Shown here one piece after another: positions 8,509 through 15,654 of a stretch of DNA of 18,658 nucleotides. Every line of letters begins with the position of its first letter. Position 1 is the stretch's first letter. A model generated the notes under the pieces. That model had not been told where the DNA came from. It saw nothing but the letters and a program-made list of their open reading frames with translations, and did not search any database. The translations under genes were made by a program, and so were the position numbers. Where the stretch lies: positions 1-18,658 of the forward strand of contig DMHI01000152.1 of assembly GCA_003449515.1 (NCBI GenBank). Reading direction: 5' to 3'. The DNA is from Lysobacteraceae bacterium. GTDB taxonomy: Bacteria > Pseudomonadota > Gammaproteobacteria > Xanthomonadales > Xanthomonadaceae.

Positions 8509-9187
8509 CCGTCTTCAACGTCGCCTTGCGCGCCTGCGGTCGCCGCGCCGGCTCGGGCACGCCCTCGCCGTCGGCGATGCGCCAGAGGTAGAGGCTGGCC
8601 AGCGTGCGGTACGGGCCCCAGGCCTCGCCGCGGGCCTGCAGTGCCTTCGGCGTCGGCGCTACATCGAGCCGATCGAGCACCTGCGCGCCCTTGCGCACGC
8701 CGAGGTCGTCCACCGGCAGGATGTCCGGCCGGCCGAGGCGGAAGATCAGCAGCATCTCGACCGTCCAACGGCCGATGCCGCGCACCGCGCTGAGTTGCCC
8801 GATCAAGGCCGCGTCGTCGATGCGCTGCAGCGCGCGCGCCGAAGGCACCTCACCGGCTTCGGCGCGGCGGCAGAGGTCGCGCAGGGCCAGCACCTTGTTG
8901 CCCGACACCCCGCAGGCGCGCAGGCCGGCGTCGTCGACGGCGGCCAGCGCGGCCGGCAGGAGCCGGCGCGAGCCCGCCGCCACTTCGACGCGCCCGACGA
9001 TCGTGGCGGCGGCCTTGCCGGAGAGCTGCTGGTAGAGGATCGAGCGCGCCAGCGCATCGACGGTGTCGAAGGGCTTTCGCCAGCCTTCGGGATCGATCGG
9101 GCCGATGCGCGTCATCCACGCCGCCAGCGCGCGATCACGCCGGGCCAGATGCGCCCGCGCTGCGTCGAGATCGAAGCCGCGTGCCAT
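8489..9187 (-). CDS. DNA-3-methyladenine glycosylase II-like protein (HhH-GPD, AlkA type)
   Basis: A 232-residue helix-hairpin-helix glycosylase that should remove alkylated bases (3-methyladenine and related) from DNA, starting base excision repair. Key elements are SILYQQLSGKAAATI (49-63), the HhH hairpin LSAVRGIGRWTVEMLL (132-147), and the following loop DILPVDDLGVRKG (155-167), whose Asp161 aligns with the catalytic Asp of AlkA. There is no Lys at the bifunctional position and no C-terminal iron-sulfur cysteine cluster, arguing against Nth/MutY. It is shorter than E. coli AlkA (282) and lacks the N-terminal domain, as in the archaeal/yeast MAG1 type. Start at ATG 9185-9187, four bases after the stop of the DUF4340-like gene; a longer reading to 9382 would overlap that gene and is rejected. 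It appears to be the last gene of the Gld-like operon. Confidence 0.88.
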   Translation of the reverse strand: MARGFDLDAARAHLARRDRALAAWMTRIGPIDPEGWRKPFDTVDALARSILYQQLSGKAAATIVGRVEVAAGSRRLLPAALAAVDDAGLRACGVSGNKVLALRDLCRRAEAGEVPSARALQRIDDAALIGQLSAVRGIGRWTVEMLLIFRLGRPDILPVDDLGVRKGAQVLDRLDVAPTPKALQARGEAWGPYRTLASLYLWRIADGEGVPEPARRPQARKATLKTVRRSQD

Positions 9188-9191
9188 GGCC

Positions 9192-10217
9192 TCAGTGCTC
9201 CGCGCTGCCCCGCAGCGCCTCACGGCTCGCCCAGAGCGGCTCGGCGACATCGGGGGGGAGATCGAACTCGATGCCGGCCAAGGCCCCGCCCTGGGTCGCC
9301 GGCGCCAGCGGCACCGTGGCGAACGTGGCGGCGCCCACGCGGCGCAGCACCACTTCCCAGGCCTCGCCGGCTGCGGTTTCAAAGCGCAGCCGGCGCTCGC
9401 CGCTGGCGTGATCGATGGTCGTCCCGCCGGTGGCCGCGGGCAACGGGCGCAGGCCGCGCTGACGCAGGTTCAGCAGGGCGATGACCAACGCATCGGCCTT
9501 GGCGTCGGCCGGCGGGCCGACCCGCGATTCGGCGACGTAGCGGCCATCCCGGGCAACCACGCGGAGCGCCGGCGCGCCGGCATCGTGAACCTCGACCCAC
9601 GCGACCGCCTCGGGTCGCGGCGACCACAGCGGCGGGTCGCGCCAATCGCTGGCACGCGCGGGCAGGCGCAGGTCGACGCGGGTGAGGCAACTGTGCGCCG
9701 CGTTCTCCACGCGCACGAACGTGCCGCCACGCGCGACCGGATGGCCGATGACGATGGCCACGGGCACGCCGTCGATCCGCACACTCAGACGCGCGGTCGG
9801 ACGCGCGAAGGCACCGCCTTCGGCACTGGCGTCGCCTGCGGCGTCGGCACCCGCCGGCGGCCAGTCGACACCGATGCGCTCGAAGCGCGCCGGATCGGCG
9901 GTGCGCGGTTCATCGCAGCGCGCCTCGGCCAGGCCGAGCAGCAGGGGCCGCAGCACGCGCGGATCGGCGCGCCAGGGCGCGTCCTCGAACGGCCAGCGTT
10001 CGCCGTCGCGCCGCATCGTGAATCGCTGTCCGCCCTGCTCGACCACCACCCGGTCCAGTCCGGGAAGTGCGCGATCCAATCCCGGCAGCAGCGGCTCCGG
10101 CAGCGCCGGCTCGGTCGCGCAGCCGGCGAGCCCTGCGGCCGTGGCCAGCGCCATCGCCAATGCCAGCGCCGCCGGCGCGGAACGGCGCACCATCGCGGCC
10201 CGGCCTCGGCTCGCCAT
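9192..10217 (-). CDS. DUF4340-type lipoprotein associated with Gld-like ABC transporter
   Basis: A 341-residue predicted lipoprotein. The N-terminus has basic residues, a hydrophobic stretch (about 15-30) and a lipobox LAGC with Cys33, so it should be attached to a membrane from the periplasmic side. The mature sequence has the features I associate with DUF4340 proteins found next to GldG: a VVVEQGGQRFTMRRDGERW strand pair, an RLSVRIDGVPVAIVIGHPV segment, and VRVENAAHSCLTRVDLRLP. The molecular role is unknown. The start at ATG 10215-10217 is two bases after the stop of the permease-GldG fusion gene, and the alkA-like gene begins four bases after its stop, so co-translation is likely. A second ATG at 10193 would keep the signal sequence. 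The family call rests on context and general resemblance; the lipoprotein call is firmer. Confidence 0.78.
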   Translation of the reverse strand: MASRGRAAMVRRSAPAALALAMALATAAGLAGCATEPALPEPLLPGLDRALPGLDRVVVEQGGQRFTMRRDGERWPFEDAPWRADPRVLRPLLLGLAEARCDEPRTADPARFERIGVDWPPAGADAAGDASAEGGAFARPTARLSVRIDGVPVAIVIGHPVARGGTFVRVENAAHSCLTRVDLRLPARASDWRDPPLWSPRPEAVAWVEVHDAGAPALRVVARDGRYVAESRVGPPADAKADALVIALLNLRQRGLRPLPAATGGTTIDHASGERRLRFETAAGEAWEVVLRRVGAATFATVPLAPATQGGALAGIEFDLPPDVAEPLWASREALRGSAEH

Positions 10218-10219
10218 GC

Positions 10220-12778
10220 TCACACCGCCGGGCGACGGCGACGCCGCAGGCGCCACAGCCCCGCCAGCAGGAAGGCGAGTGCCACCGCCAGGGGCACGAC
10301 GACGATGTTGATCACCCGCAGCGCCGTCGAAAGCGCCTCGATGTCGGCGTTGAGGCGACGCTGCAGGTCGCGCAGTTCCAGCCGGACCTGCGCCTTCTCC
10401 TGCTGGAAGCGCAGCAGCTCCGCCTGCTGCTCGGCACCGAGTGCGGCGGCGCCGTCGTCGCCACGGCGCAGCGCCGCGAGCTGGCGCTCCAGTTCGGCCA
10501 GCCGTTGCTGCAGCGCCTGCTCGGTCTGCAGGAACTGCTGCTCGGCGACCCGACGCAGCGCCTCCACGCGGTGGAACGGTCGCGTGCCGACAGCGCGTGT
10601 GCGCAGCGCGATCAGGTCGGCGCTGCCGCTGAGGTTTTCGACCGCGTTGTAGACGAGGTCGCCGTTGTTGGCGAAAGGCTCGGCGAAGCCGCCCGGCGCG
10701 GCATTGACCCAGAACGGGTCGGCGAGCAGGTCGGTATCGGCCACCACCACGGCCTGCAGGTCGACGCGGCTGCGCGACAGATGGCCGTCGCCGTCGCGCT
10801 GCGGGAAGGCGCTGGTGATCGGCCCCGACACGCGCGCGGCGAGGGTGCGCGCACCGCCTCCGGCGCGGAACTCGCGCAGCAGGTTGGCCGGGGTGGCGCT
10901 GACGGTGCCGAGCAGCGAGGTGGGCAGCAGGCCGCTGCCTTCCGAGCTCGCCACCAGCGTCTCGAAGCGGGTCCCCGCGCCCGCGCGCGCGGCCAGCGCG
11001 CCGACGGTCGAGAAGTTCAGCGTTTCCATCTGCGCGGTGATCACATCGCGCTGCGACATCGCCGTTGCACCGAGCCCGAGCAGGGTGAGCAGCGGCTCGG
11101 TCGGCCCGTCCTCGCGGGTCTGCACCGCGAGCGCATGCTCGGGATCGGCGACGATGCGCGTGGGATCGAAATCCACCCCCCACGCCGCCAGCAGCGGCCC
11201 GAGATCGGAGCTGCGCTTCCCGGCCACCGCGCCAACCAGCGGATCGGCTGCGGCGTTCTCGGCGTCGGGGTCGACAAAGGCCAGCACCCGGCCACCGCGC
11301 AGCGCGAACTGGTCGATGGCGTAGAGGCTGTCGTCGGACAGGCCCTGCGGATGCACCAGCATCAGCAGGTCGACTTCACCGTCGATGGTGGTGAAGCCGC
11401 TCTCGAGCCTTCGCAGGTCGAACAGCTCGCGCAACTGCTGATCGACCACCCAGCCGCTCGACGCCGCACCCAGCGCCGGATCGAAGGCGGGCGCCATCGG
11501 CAGCGTGCTGTAAAGCGCCACGACCGGGCGATCCTCGACGACGAGCGCCGACACCAGCTTGGCGACGTCGTACTCGAGGAAGGCCTCGCGCCCGGGCTGC
11601 ATGAAGGGAATCGGCAACTCGCCGTCGGTGGTGTTGCTGCCGACAATGCCGAAGAAGAAGGTCCCGCCGGCGGGCAACGGCACCGCCGTGAGGCCCTGCG
11701 CCACCGCGCGGTCCTCGTCGTCGGAGAACGGTTCGGGATCGATCACCTCGACCAGCAGTCCGTCGTCGGAGCGCGCAGCCATTTCCAGCAGCAGCTCGCG
11801 TACACGCTGCGCATGGGCGCGCACCTGCGGGAAGTCGCCGGCCGCTCGCTCGGAGAAATACAGCCGCAGCGTGATCGGCTCATCGATCGACTCGAGCAGC
11901 GCGATGGTGGCCGGCGAGAGCGTGTGCTCGCGGTTCTCGGTGAGGTCGAGCCGCGCGCCGCGAAGCAGCAGCGCCGACAGCCCGACGATGGCGATGAAGC
12001 CCAGGGCCAGCGCCGCCAGCGCGGCACTGCGACGGATCCGCCTCGGGTCGAGGATCAGCACCGTCGCCGCCAACCACGCGGCGATCGTCAGCACGAAGAA
12101 CAGCACGTCGCGCAGATCGAGCACACCGCGGGTGATGGCCTGGAAGTGGGTGAGGAAACTCACCGCGGCGACCGCGTCGGCGACCGCCGCCGGGGCCCAG
12201 CCGCGCACCGCATCCTGCACCAGCGGATACCCGGTGAGCATCAGCAGGAAGCAGGCCACCACGCTGGCGACGAAGGCGACAACCTGGCTGCGCGTCGCCG
12301 CCGACAGCGCGCTCGACACCGCCAGCATCGCGCCGGCCAGCAGCGCGCTGCCGACGTAGCTGGCAAAGACGACGCCGTGGTCGGGCTCGCCGAGCCAACT
12401 GATGGTCATCCACAGCGGCACGGTGAGCGCCAGCGACAGCACCAGCAGCGCCCAGCCGGCGAGGAACTTGCCCAGCACCGCCTGCCACGCCGTGACCGGC
12501 AGGGTGAGCAGCAGCTCGACCGTGCCGGCCTTGCGCTCCTCGGCCCACAGCCGCATGCCCACCGCCGGCACGAGGAACAGGTAGAGCCAGGGATGGAAGG
12601 CGAAGAACGGCTGCAGATCGGCCTGGCCACGTTCGAACAGGCCGCCGAGGTAGAACGCGAGCGCCGCCGCCAGGCCGAGGAACAGCACGATGAACACCGC
12701 CGCCAGCGGCGAGGCGAAATAGGCCGCGAACTCGCGGCGCGCCACGGCCAGCGTCGGGCTCGAGGTGACGCCGATCAT
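10220..12778 (-). CDS. ABC transporter permease fused to GldG-like periplasmic domain
   Basis: An 852-residue protein joining two parts that are separate in Bacteroidetes gliding systems (GldF and GldG). Residues 1-245 form an ABC-2 type permease with about six membrane segments (near 25-45, 58-76, 103-128, 138-160, 166-183, 225-243), including the MRLWAEERKAGTVELLLTLPV stretch (75-95, split by the membrane edge). Residue 253-272 is a seventh segment, followed by the GldG hallmark LDLTENREHTLSPATIALL (277-295) and a large ABC-type uncharacterised periplasmic region. A glutamine/glutamate/leucine-rich coiled coil (about 720-815) precedes a final membrane segment (about 818-842) and an Arg-rich tail. 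With the ATPase it should form an export or gliding-type complex whose substrate is unknown. The ATG overlaps the ATPase stop (ATGA) with GGAG eight bases upstream. Confidence 0.88.
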   Translation of the reverse strand: MIGVTSSPTLAVARREFAAYFASPLAAVFIVLFLGLAAALAFYLGGLFERGQADLQPFFAFHPWLYLFLVPAVGMRLWAEERKAGTVELLLTLPVTAWQAVLGKFLAGWALLVLSLALTVPLWMTISWLGEPDHGVVFASYVGSALLAGAMLAVSSALSAATRSQVVAFVASVVACFLLMLTGYPLVQDAVRGWAPAAVADAVAAVSFLTHFQAITRGVLDLRDVLFFVLTIAAWLAATVLILDPRRIRRSAALAALALGFIAIVGLSALLLRGARLDLTENREHTLSPATIALLESIDEPITLRLYFSERAAGDFPQVRAHAQRVRELLLEMAARSDDGLLVEVIDPEPFSDDEDRAVAQGLTAVPLPAGGTFFFGIVGSNTTDGELPIPFMQPGREAFLEYDVAKLVSALVVEDRPVVALYSTLPMAPAFDPALGAASSGWVVDQQLRELFDLRRLESGFTTIDGEVDLLMLVHPQGLSDDSLYAIDQFALRGGRVLAFVDPDAENAAADPLVGAVAGKRSSDLGPLLAAWGVDFDPTRIVADPEHALAVQTREDGPTEPLLTLLGLGATAMSQRDVITAQMETLNFSTVGALAARAGAGTRFETLVASSEGSGLLPTSLLGTVSATPANLLREFRAGGGARTLAARVSGPITSAFPQRDGDGHLSRSRVDLQAVVVADTDLLADPFWVNAAPGGFAEPFANNGDLVYNAVENLSGSADLIALRTRAVGTRPFHRVEALRRVAEQQFLQTEQALQQRLAELERQLAALRRGDDGAAALGAEQQAELLRFQQEKAQVRLELRDLQRRLNADIEALSTALRVINIVVVPLAVALAFLLAGLWRLRRRRRPAV

Positions 12779-13707
12779 GCCGCCGTCTCCTCGCCCACGG
12801 TGAGCGACCGGAACACGTCATCGAGCCGGCCACGCTCCACGTGCAGGTCGGTGAAGGCCACGCCGCGTTCGGCAAGCCGCTTCGCGACCGTCTCGGCGCT
12901 GATGCCGCGTCCGCGCACGAACAGGCGCACGCGGCCCTCGCGGGCGTCGACCGCGGTGTTGGCCGCCGGCACCAGTCCATCGAGAGCGGCCACGGCAGCG
13001 ACGCTGTCGGTGGCGGCGAAACAGATCGCGCCGGCGTGGCGCGACATCGCCAGCAGCTCACCGGGCGTGGCGTCGGCGCGCAGCCGGCCATGGGCCATCA
13101 CCAGCGCACGGGTGGCGATGGCATCCACCTCTTCGAGCAGGTGGGTGGACAGCAGGATGGTGCGCTCGCGCGACAGGGCCACGAGCAGGCTGCGGACATC
13201 GTGCTTCTGGTTCGGATCGAGGCCGTCGGTGGGCTCGTCGAGCAGCAGCACCGGCGGATCGTGCAGGATCGCCGCGGCAAAGCCGACGCGGCGGCGGAAG
13301 CCCTTCGAGAGGGTGTCGAGCGGCTGCCGACGCACCTCGCCCAACTGCAGGCGTTCGATGACGAAGCCGAGACGACCGCGGCGATGATCGCCATCGAGGC
13401 CACGGACATCGGCCATGAAGCCGAGGAAATCGGCCACTTCCATTTCGCCGTAGCCCGGCGCGCCCTCGGGCAGGTAGCCCAGCGCGCGGCGCGCGGCGAG
13501 GCCATCGCTGACCACGTCGTGGCCGGCCACGCGCATGCGGCCGGCGTCGGGCCGCAGGAAGCCGGCGATCATCTTCATCGTCGTCGACTTGCCGGCCCCG
13601 TTCGGGCCCAGCAGGGCGATCACCTCGCCGGGCGCGGCGGTGAAGCCCACGCCATCGACGGCCAGCAGCGCACCGAAGCGCCGGGTCAGACCTTCCACTT
13701 CGATCAT
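12775..13707 (-). CDS. ABC transporter ATP-binding protein, GldA-like
   Basis: A 310-residue cytoplasmic ATPase subunit powering the permease encoded next to it. Motifs are in order: Walker A GPNGAGKS (34-41), Q-loop region YLPEGAPGYGEM (78-89, Glu in place of the usual Gln, as in many ABC-2 exporters), signature LSKGFRRRVG (133-142), Walker B VLLLDEPT (153-160), D-loop GLDP (162-165) and H-loop STH (187-189). About 80 residues after the nucleotide-binding domain form a C-terminal DUF4162-like region. The start ATG at 13705-13707 has GGAG seven bases before it; a longer reading to 13752 would run through a hairpin. It overlaps the permease gene by ATGA, and a 63-base gap with a hairpin separates it from the SRPBCC gene upstream. 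Confidence 0.93.
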   Translation of the reverse strand: MIEVEGLTRRFGALLAVDGVGFTAAPGEVIALLGPNGAGKSTTMKMIAGFLRPDAGRMRVAGHDVVSDGLAARRALGYLPEGAPGYGEMEVADFLGFMADVRGLDGDHRRGRLGFVIERLQLGEVRRQPLDTLSKGFRRRVGFAAAILHDPPVLLLDEPTDGLDPNQKHDVRSLLVALSRERTILLSTHLLEEVDAIATRALVMAHGRLRADATPGELLAMSRHAGAICFAATDSVAAVAALDGLVPAANTAVDAREGRVRLFVRGRGISAETVAKRLAERGVAFTDLHVERGRLDDVFRSLTVGEETAA

Positions 13708-13727
13708 CGGAACTCCGGGGATCGGCG

Positions 13728-13752
13728 GTGGCGGGCGTCCGGCGCCCGCCAC
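13728..13752 (-). terminator. Intercistronic GC hairpin (partial terminator or attenuator)
   Basis: A perfect 10-bp stem (GTGGCGGGCG at 13728-13737, CGCCCGCCAC at 13743-13752) with a 5-base loop lies 18 bases after the SRPBCC stop codon and 20 bases before the gldA-like ATG, all on the minus strand. There is no T-run. It could lower read-through from the SRPBCC gene into the transporter genes or stabilise the upstream message. Seen: the stem. Function inferred. Confidence 0.5.
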
Positions 13753-13770
13753 TCGCGGTGACGCGCCTGC

Positions 13771-14892
13771 TTACTGCGCCGGGGTGGGCTCGATCCGCAG
13801 CGGCAGGAAGGCCTGGAACTCGGCGTCCGGGTTCAGCATCTCCGGGATCGCGACGCTGTAGTCGTCGAAGCCCTGCACGTTCGGCTCGATCGGGAAGCCA
13901 CGGACCATCGCCCAGGCGCGCAGTGTGTCACGCACGCGCTGCAGGCCCGGCGCCGGGCCCACCCACTTGGTGTTGGCGGCGGTCATCGGCGCGGTCTGGG
14001 TGAAGACCACCTGGTTGCCCTCGCCGGCGATGGTCGCCTCGAGCACCGGCAGCTCGGCCACGGTGGCGGCGCGCGACGAGCCTTCCGGCGCCTCGGCATC
14101 GCGCACCGGCTGCAGCATGGTGAACACGTAGGTCTCCGAGCCACGCTCGATGGTGACGATGCGCAGCGGACCGTCCTTGGCGAAGCCACTGGCGTCGACC
14201 ACCCGCTCCATCCACTGCAACTGGTTGCTGAGCGAGATGGCGAAGCCGTCGTTGGCCAGCGGCGCGGTCACCTCGACCTTCAGCGCGTTCATGGCCGGCA
14301 CCTGCACGACCTGCAGCGGGTGCTCGTAGATGGTGTAGTCGATCCGCGGCACGCCCGCCATGGCGTTGGAGAACAGCCGCAGGCCGTTCTCGAGGCGCTT
14401 GCCGGCACTGGTGGCCACGTACATGCCGGCATAACGGCCGATCAGGTTCCAGCCGTACTCGACGCGGTAGCGCTTCGTGACTTCGACGTTGCGCTGGTTG
14501 CGGCCGGTGCGCTCGAAGGTGAAGCGCATGGTCTTGTTGTGGCCAAGGGCCTCGTCCTCGACGCGGAAGACGATCTTCTCGCCCGGCACGCTCTCGACGA
14601 TCTCCCAGCTGCCCGAGCCGATGGTGGGGTTGGTCGAGCTGAACGCCAGCTTGGCGCCCACACCCGATGCCGGGCCGCTGAGCGTGAACTTCACGTTGGG
14701 ATCGACCAGCCGCATCGTGTTCCAGTCGTTGAAACGCTGGAAGCCGTTGAGCATGTCGAAGGCCACATTGATCGGACGGTTCGTCTCGATCGAGTGCGCA
14801 TGCGTGCGGTACGACGGGAGGGCCAAGCCGACCGCCACGCCCAGAAGGGCGACCAGCAGGATCGCCACGAGGAATTCAAGGAATCGAGCCAT
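13771..14892 (-). CDS. Membrane-anchored SRPBCC / GyrI-like two-domain protein
   Basis: A 373-residue protein. Residues about 5-25 form a single membrane anchor (LEFLVAILLVALLGVAVGLAL). Residues about 33-175 look like an SRPBCC (START/polyketide-cyclase-like) ligand-binding domain: SIETNRPINVAFDMLNGFQRFNDW, SGPASGVGAKLAFSS and SWEIVESVPGEKIVFRVE follow the usual order. Residues about 185-370 look like a tandem-repeat GyrI/AraC-effector-binding domain, each half ending in a similar strand (YVFTMLQPV at 255-263, FQAFLPLRIE at 359-368). Both domains bind small hydrophobic ligands in characterised members; no ligand can be named here. GGAG lies 12 bases before the ATG, and a candidate promoter is at 14950-14978. 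It is probably the first gene of the transporter operon, though a hairpin follows it. The SRPBCC call is firmer than the GyrI-like call. Confidence 0.72.
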   Translation of the reverse strand: MARFLEFLVAILLVALLGVAVGLALPSYRTHAHSIETNRPINVAFDMLNGFQRFNDWNTMRLVDPNVKFTLSGPASGVGAKLAFSSTNPTIGSGSWEIVESVPGEKIVFRVEDEALGHNKTMRFTFERTGRNQRNVEVTKRYRVEYGWNLIGRYAGMYVATSAGKRLENGLRLFSNAMAGVPRIDYTIYEHPLQVVQVPAMNALKVEVTAPLANDGFAISLSNQLQWMERVVDASGFAKDGPLRIVTIERGSETYVFTMLQPVRDAEAPEGSSRAATVAELPVLEATIAGEGNQVVFTQTAPMTAANTKWVGPAPGLQRVRDTLRAWAMVRGFPIEPNVQGFDDYSVAIPEMLNPDAEFQAFLPLRIEPTPAQ

Positions 14893-14911
14893 ACAATCAA
14901 ATCTCCGGGAT

Positions 14912-14940
14912 CGGCCCGGGAGGACGACGGCCGGCCCGGG
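14912..14940. repeat. Tandem 9-base repeat in the leader of the SRPBCC gene
   Basis: CGGCCCGGG occurs at 14912-14920 and again at 14932-14940, start-to-start spacing 20 bases, close to two helical turns. Both copies fall between the candidate -10 (14950-14955) and the start codon at 14892. Same-face spacing suits a DNA-binding dimer or tandem sites, but the motif is pure G+C in a GC-rich genome, so chance is possible. Confidence 0.3.
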
Positions 14941-14949
14941 GAGCGGCAG

Positions 14950-14978
14950 AGGATAGCAGCCCGGCCCGGCGCCGGTAA
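14950..14978 (-). promoter_or_regulatory. Candidate sigma-70 promoter of the SRPBCC-gld-like operon
   Basis: On the minus strand TTACCG (14978-14973) and TATCCT (14955-14950) are separated by exactly 17 bases. The -10 matches 5 of 6 consensus positions and the -35 matches 3 of 6. The start would fall near 14943, leaving a leader of about 50 bases with GGAG before the ATG at 14892. It is one of very few AT-richer spots in the 120-base gap after the response regulator gene. Confidence 0.5.
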
Positions 14979-15012
14979 GCGTCGCGGACGCCTTCCAACG
15001 CCGCGCCCGCCC

Positions 15013-15654
15013 TCACACCAACTTCAACTCGAAGGCCTTCAGCACCGCCCGCGTGCGATCGCGCACGCCGAGCTTGGACAGGATGTTGGAGACGTGGTTC
15101 TTGATCGTGCCCTCGGCCACGCCCAGCGAGTTGGCGATCTCCTTGTTGGAGAAGCCCCCGGCCATCAGGCGCAGGATCTCGGTTTCGCGCTCGGTGAGCG
15201 GATCGGGCTGATCGAGGCTGTGGAAATCGTTCTGCAGGCCTTCGAGCCCCGACAGCAGTCGCGCGGTGACGGCCGGCTGCACCAGCGAGCCGCCCTCGGC
15301 CACGGCCTTGATCGCCGACACCAGTTGATCCAGCGAGACATCCTTCAGCAGGTAGCCCTTCGCGCCGGCCTTGATGCCGGCGAGCACCAGCTGGTCGTCA
15401 TCGAAGGTGGTGAGGATGATGGTGGGCGGCAGGGCGTTCCCGGCGGCGAGCGCGCGCAGCGCCTCGAGGCCGGACATCACCGGCATCCGCATGTCCATCA
15501 GCAGCACATCGGGTTTGACCCCCGGCACCTGCTCGACGGCCTGGCGGCCATCGGCGGCCTCGGCCACGACCTCGATGTCGTCGGCGAGCTCCAGCAGGGA
15601 GCGGACGCCCTGGCGCACCAGGGTCTGGTCATCGACGAGCATCACGCGGATCAT
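15013..15654 (-). CDS. NarL/LuxR-family response regulator
   Basis: A 213-residue two-component regulator. The receiver domain (1-120) has the acidic pair Asp8-Asp9, the phosphoacceptor Asp54 in LLMDMRMP, Thr82/Thr83 and Lys104 in YLLKD. The C-terminal LuxR-type HTH (about 150-213) shows LTERETEILRLMAGGFSNKEI and VAEGTIKNHVSNILSKLGV. It should bind DNA when phosphorylated by the kinase encoded next to it. The ATG at 15652-15654 overlaps the kinase stop (ATGA), with GAGG seven bases upstream inside the kinase gene. The target genes are not shown by sequence; the transporter operon starting 120 bases downstream on the same strand is a candidate. A weak 5-bp hairpin (14979-14991) after the gene might end the transcript. 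Confidence 0.94.
   Translation of the reverse strand: MIRVMLVDDQTLVRQGVRSLLELADDIEVVAEAADGRQAVEQVPGVKPDVLLMDMRMPVMSGLEALRALAAGNALPPTIILTTFDDDQLVLAGIKAGAKGYLLKDVSLDQLVSAIKAVAEGGSLVQPAVTARLLSGLEGLQNDFHSLDQPDPLTERETEILRLMAGGFSNKEIANSLGVAEGTIKNHVSNILSKLGVRDRTRAVLKAFELKLV

Noticed and set aside
10067..13387. A 1106-codon open frame on the plus strand opposite the transporter genes
   Set aside because: It is antisense to the permease-GldG and ATPase genes, which have clear motifs, and its translation is Arg/Gln/His-rich low complexity, the usual shadow in very GC-rich DNA.
14979..14991. GCGTC/GACGC hairpin after the response regulator gene as a terminator
   Set aside because: Five base pairs, a three-base loop and only two T residues afterwards; I mention it in the regulator entry but do not call it a terminator.
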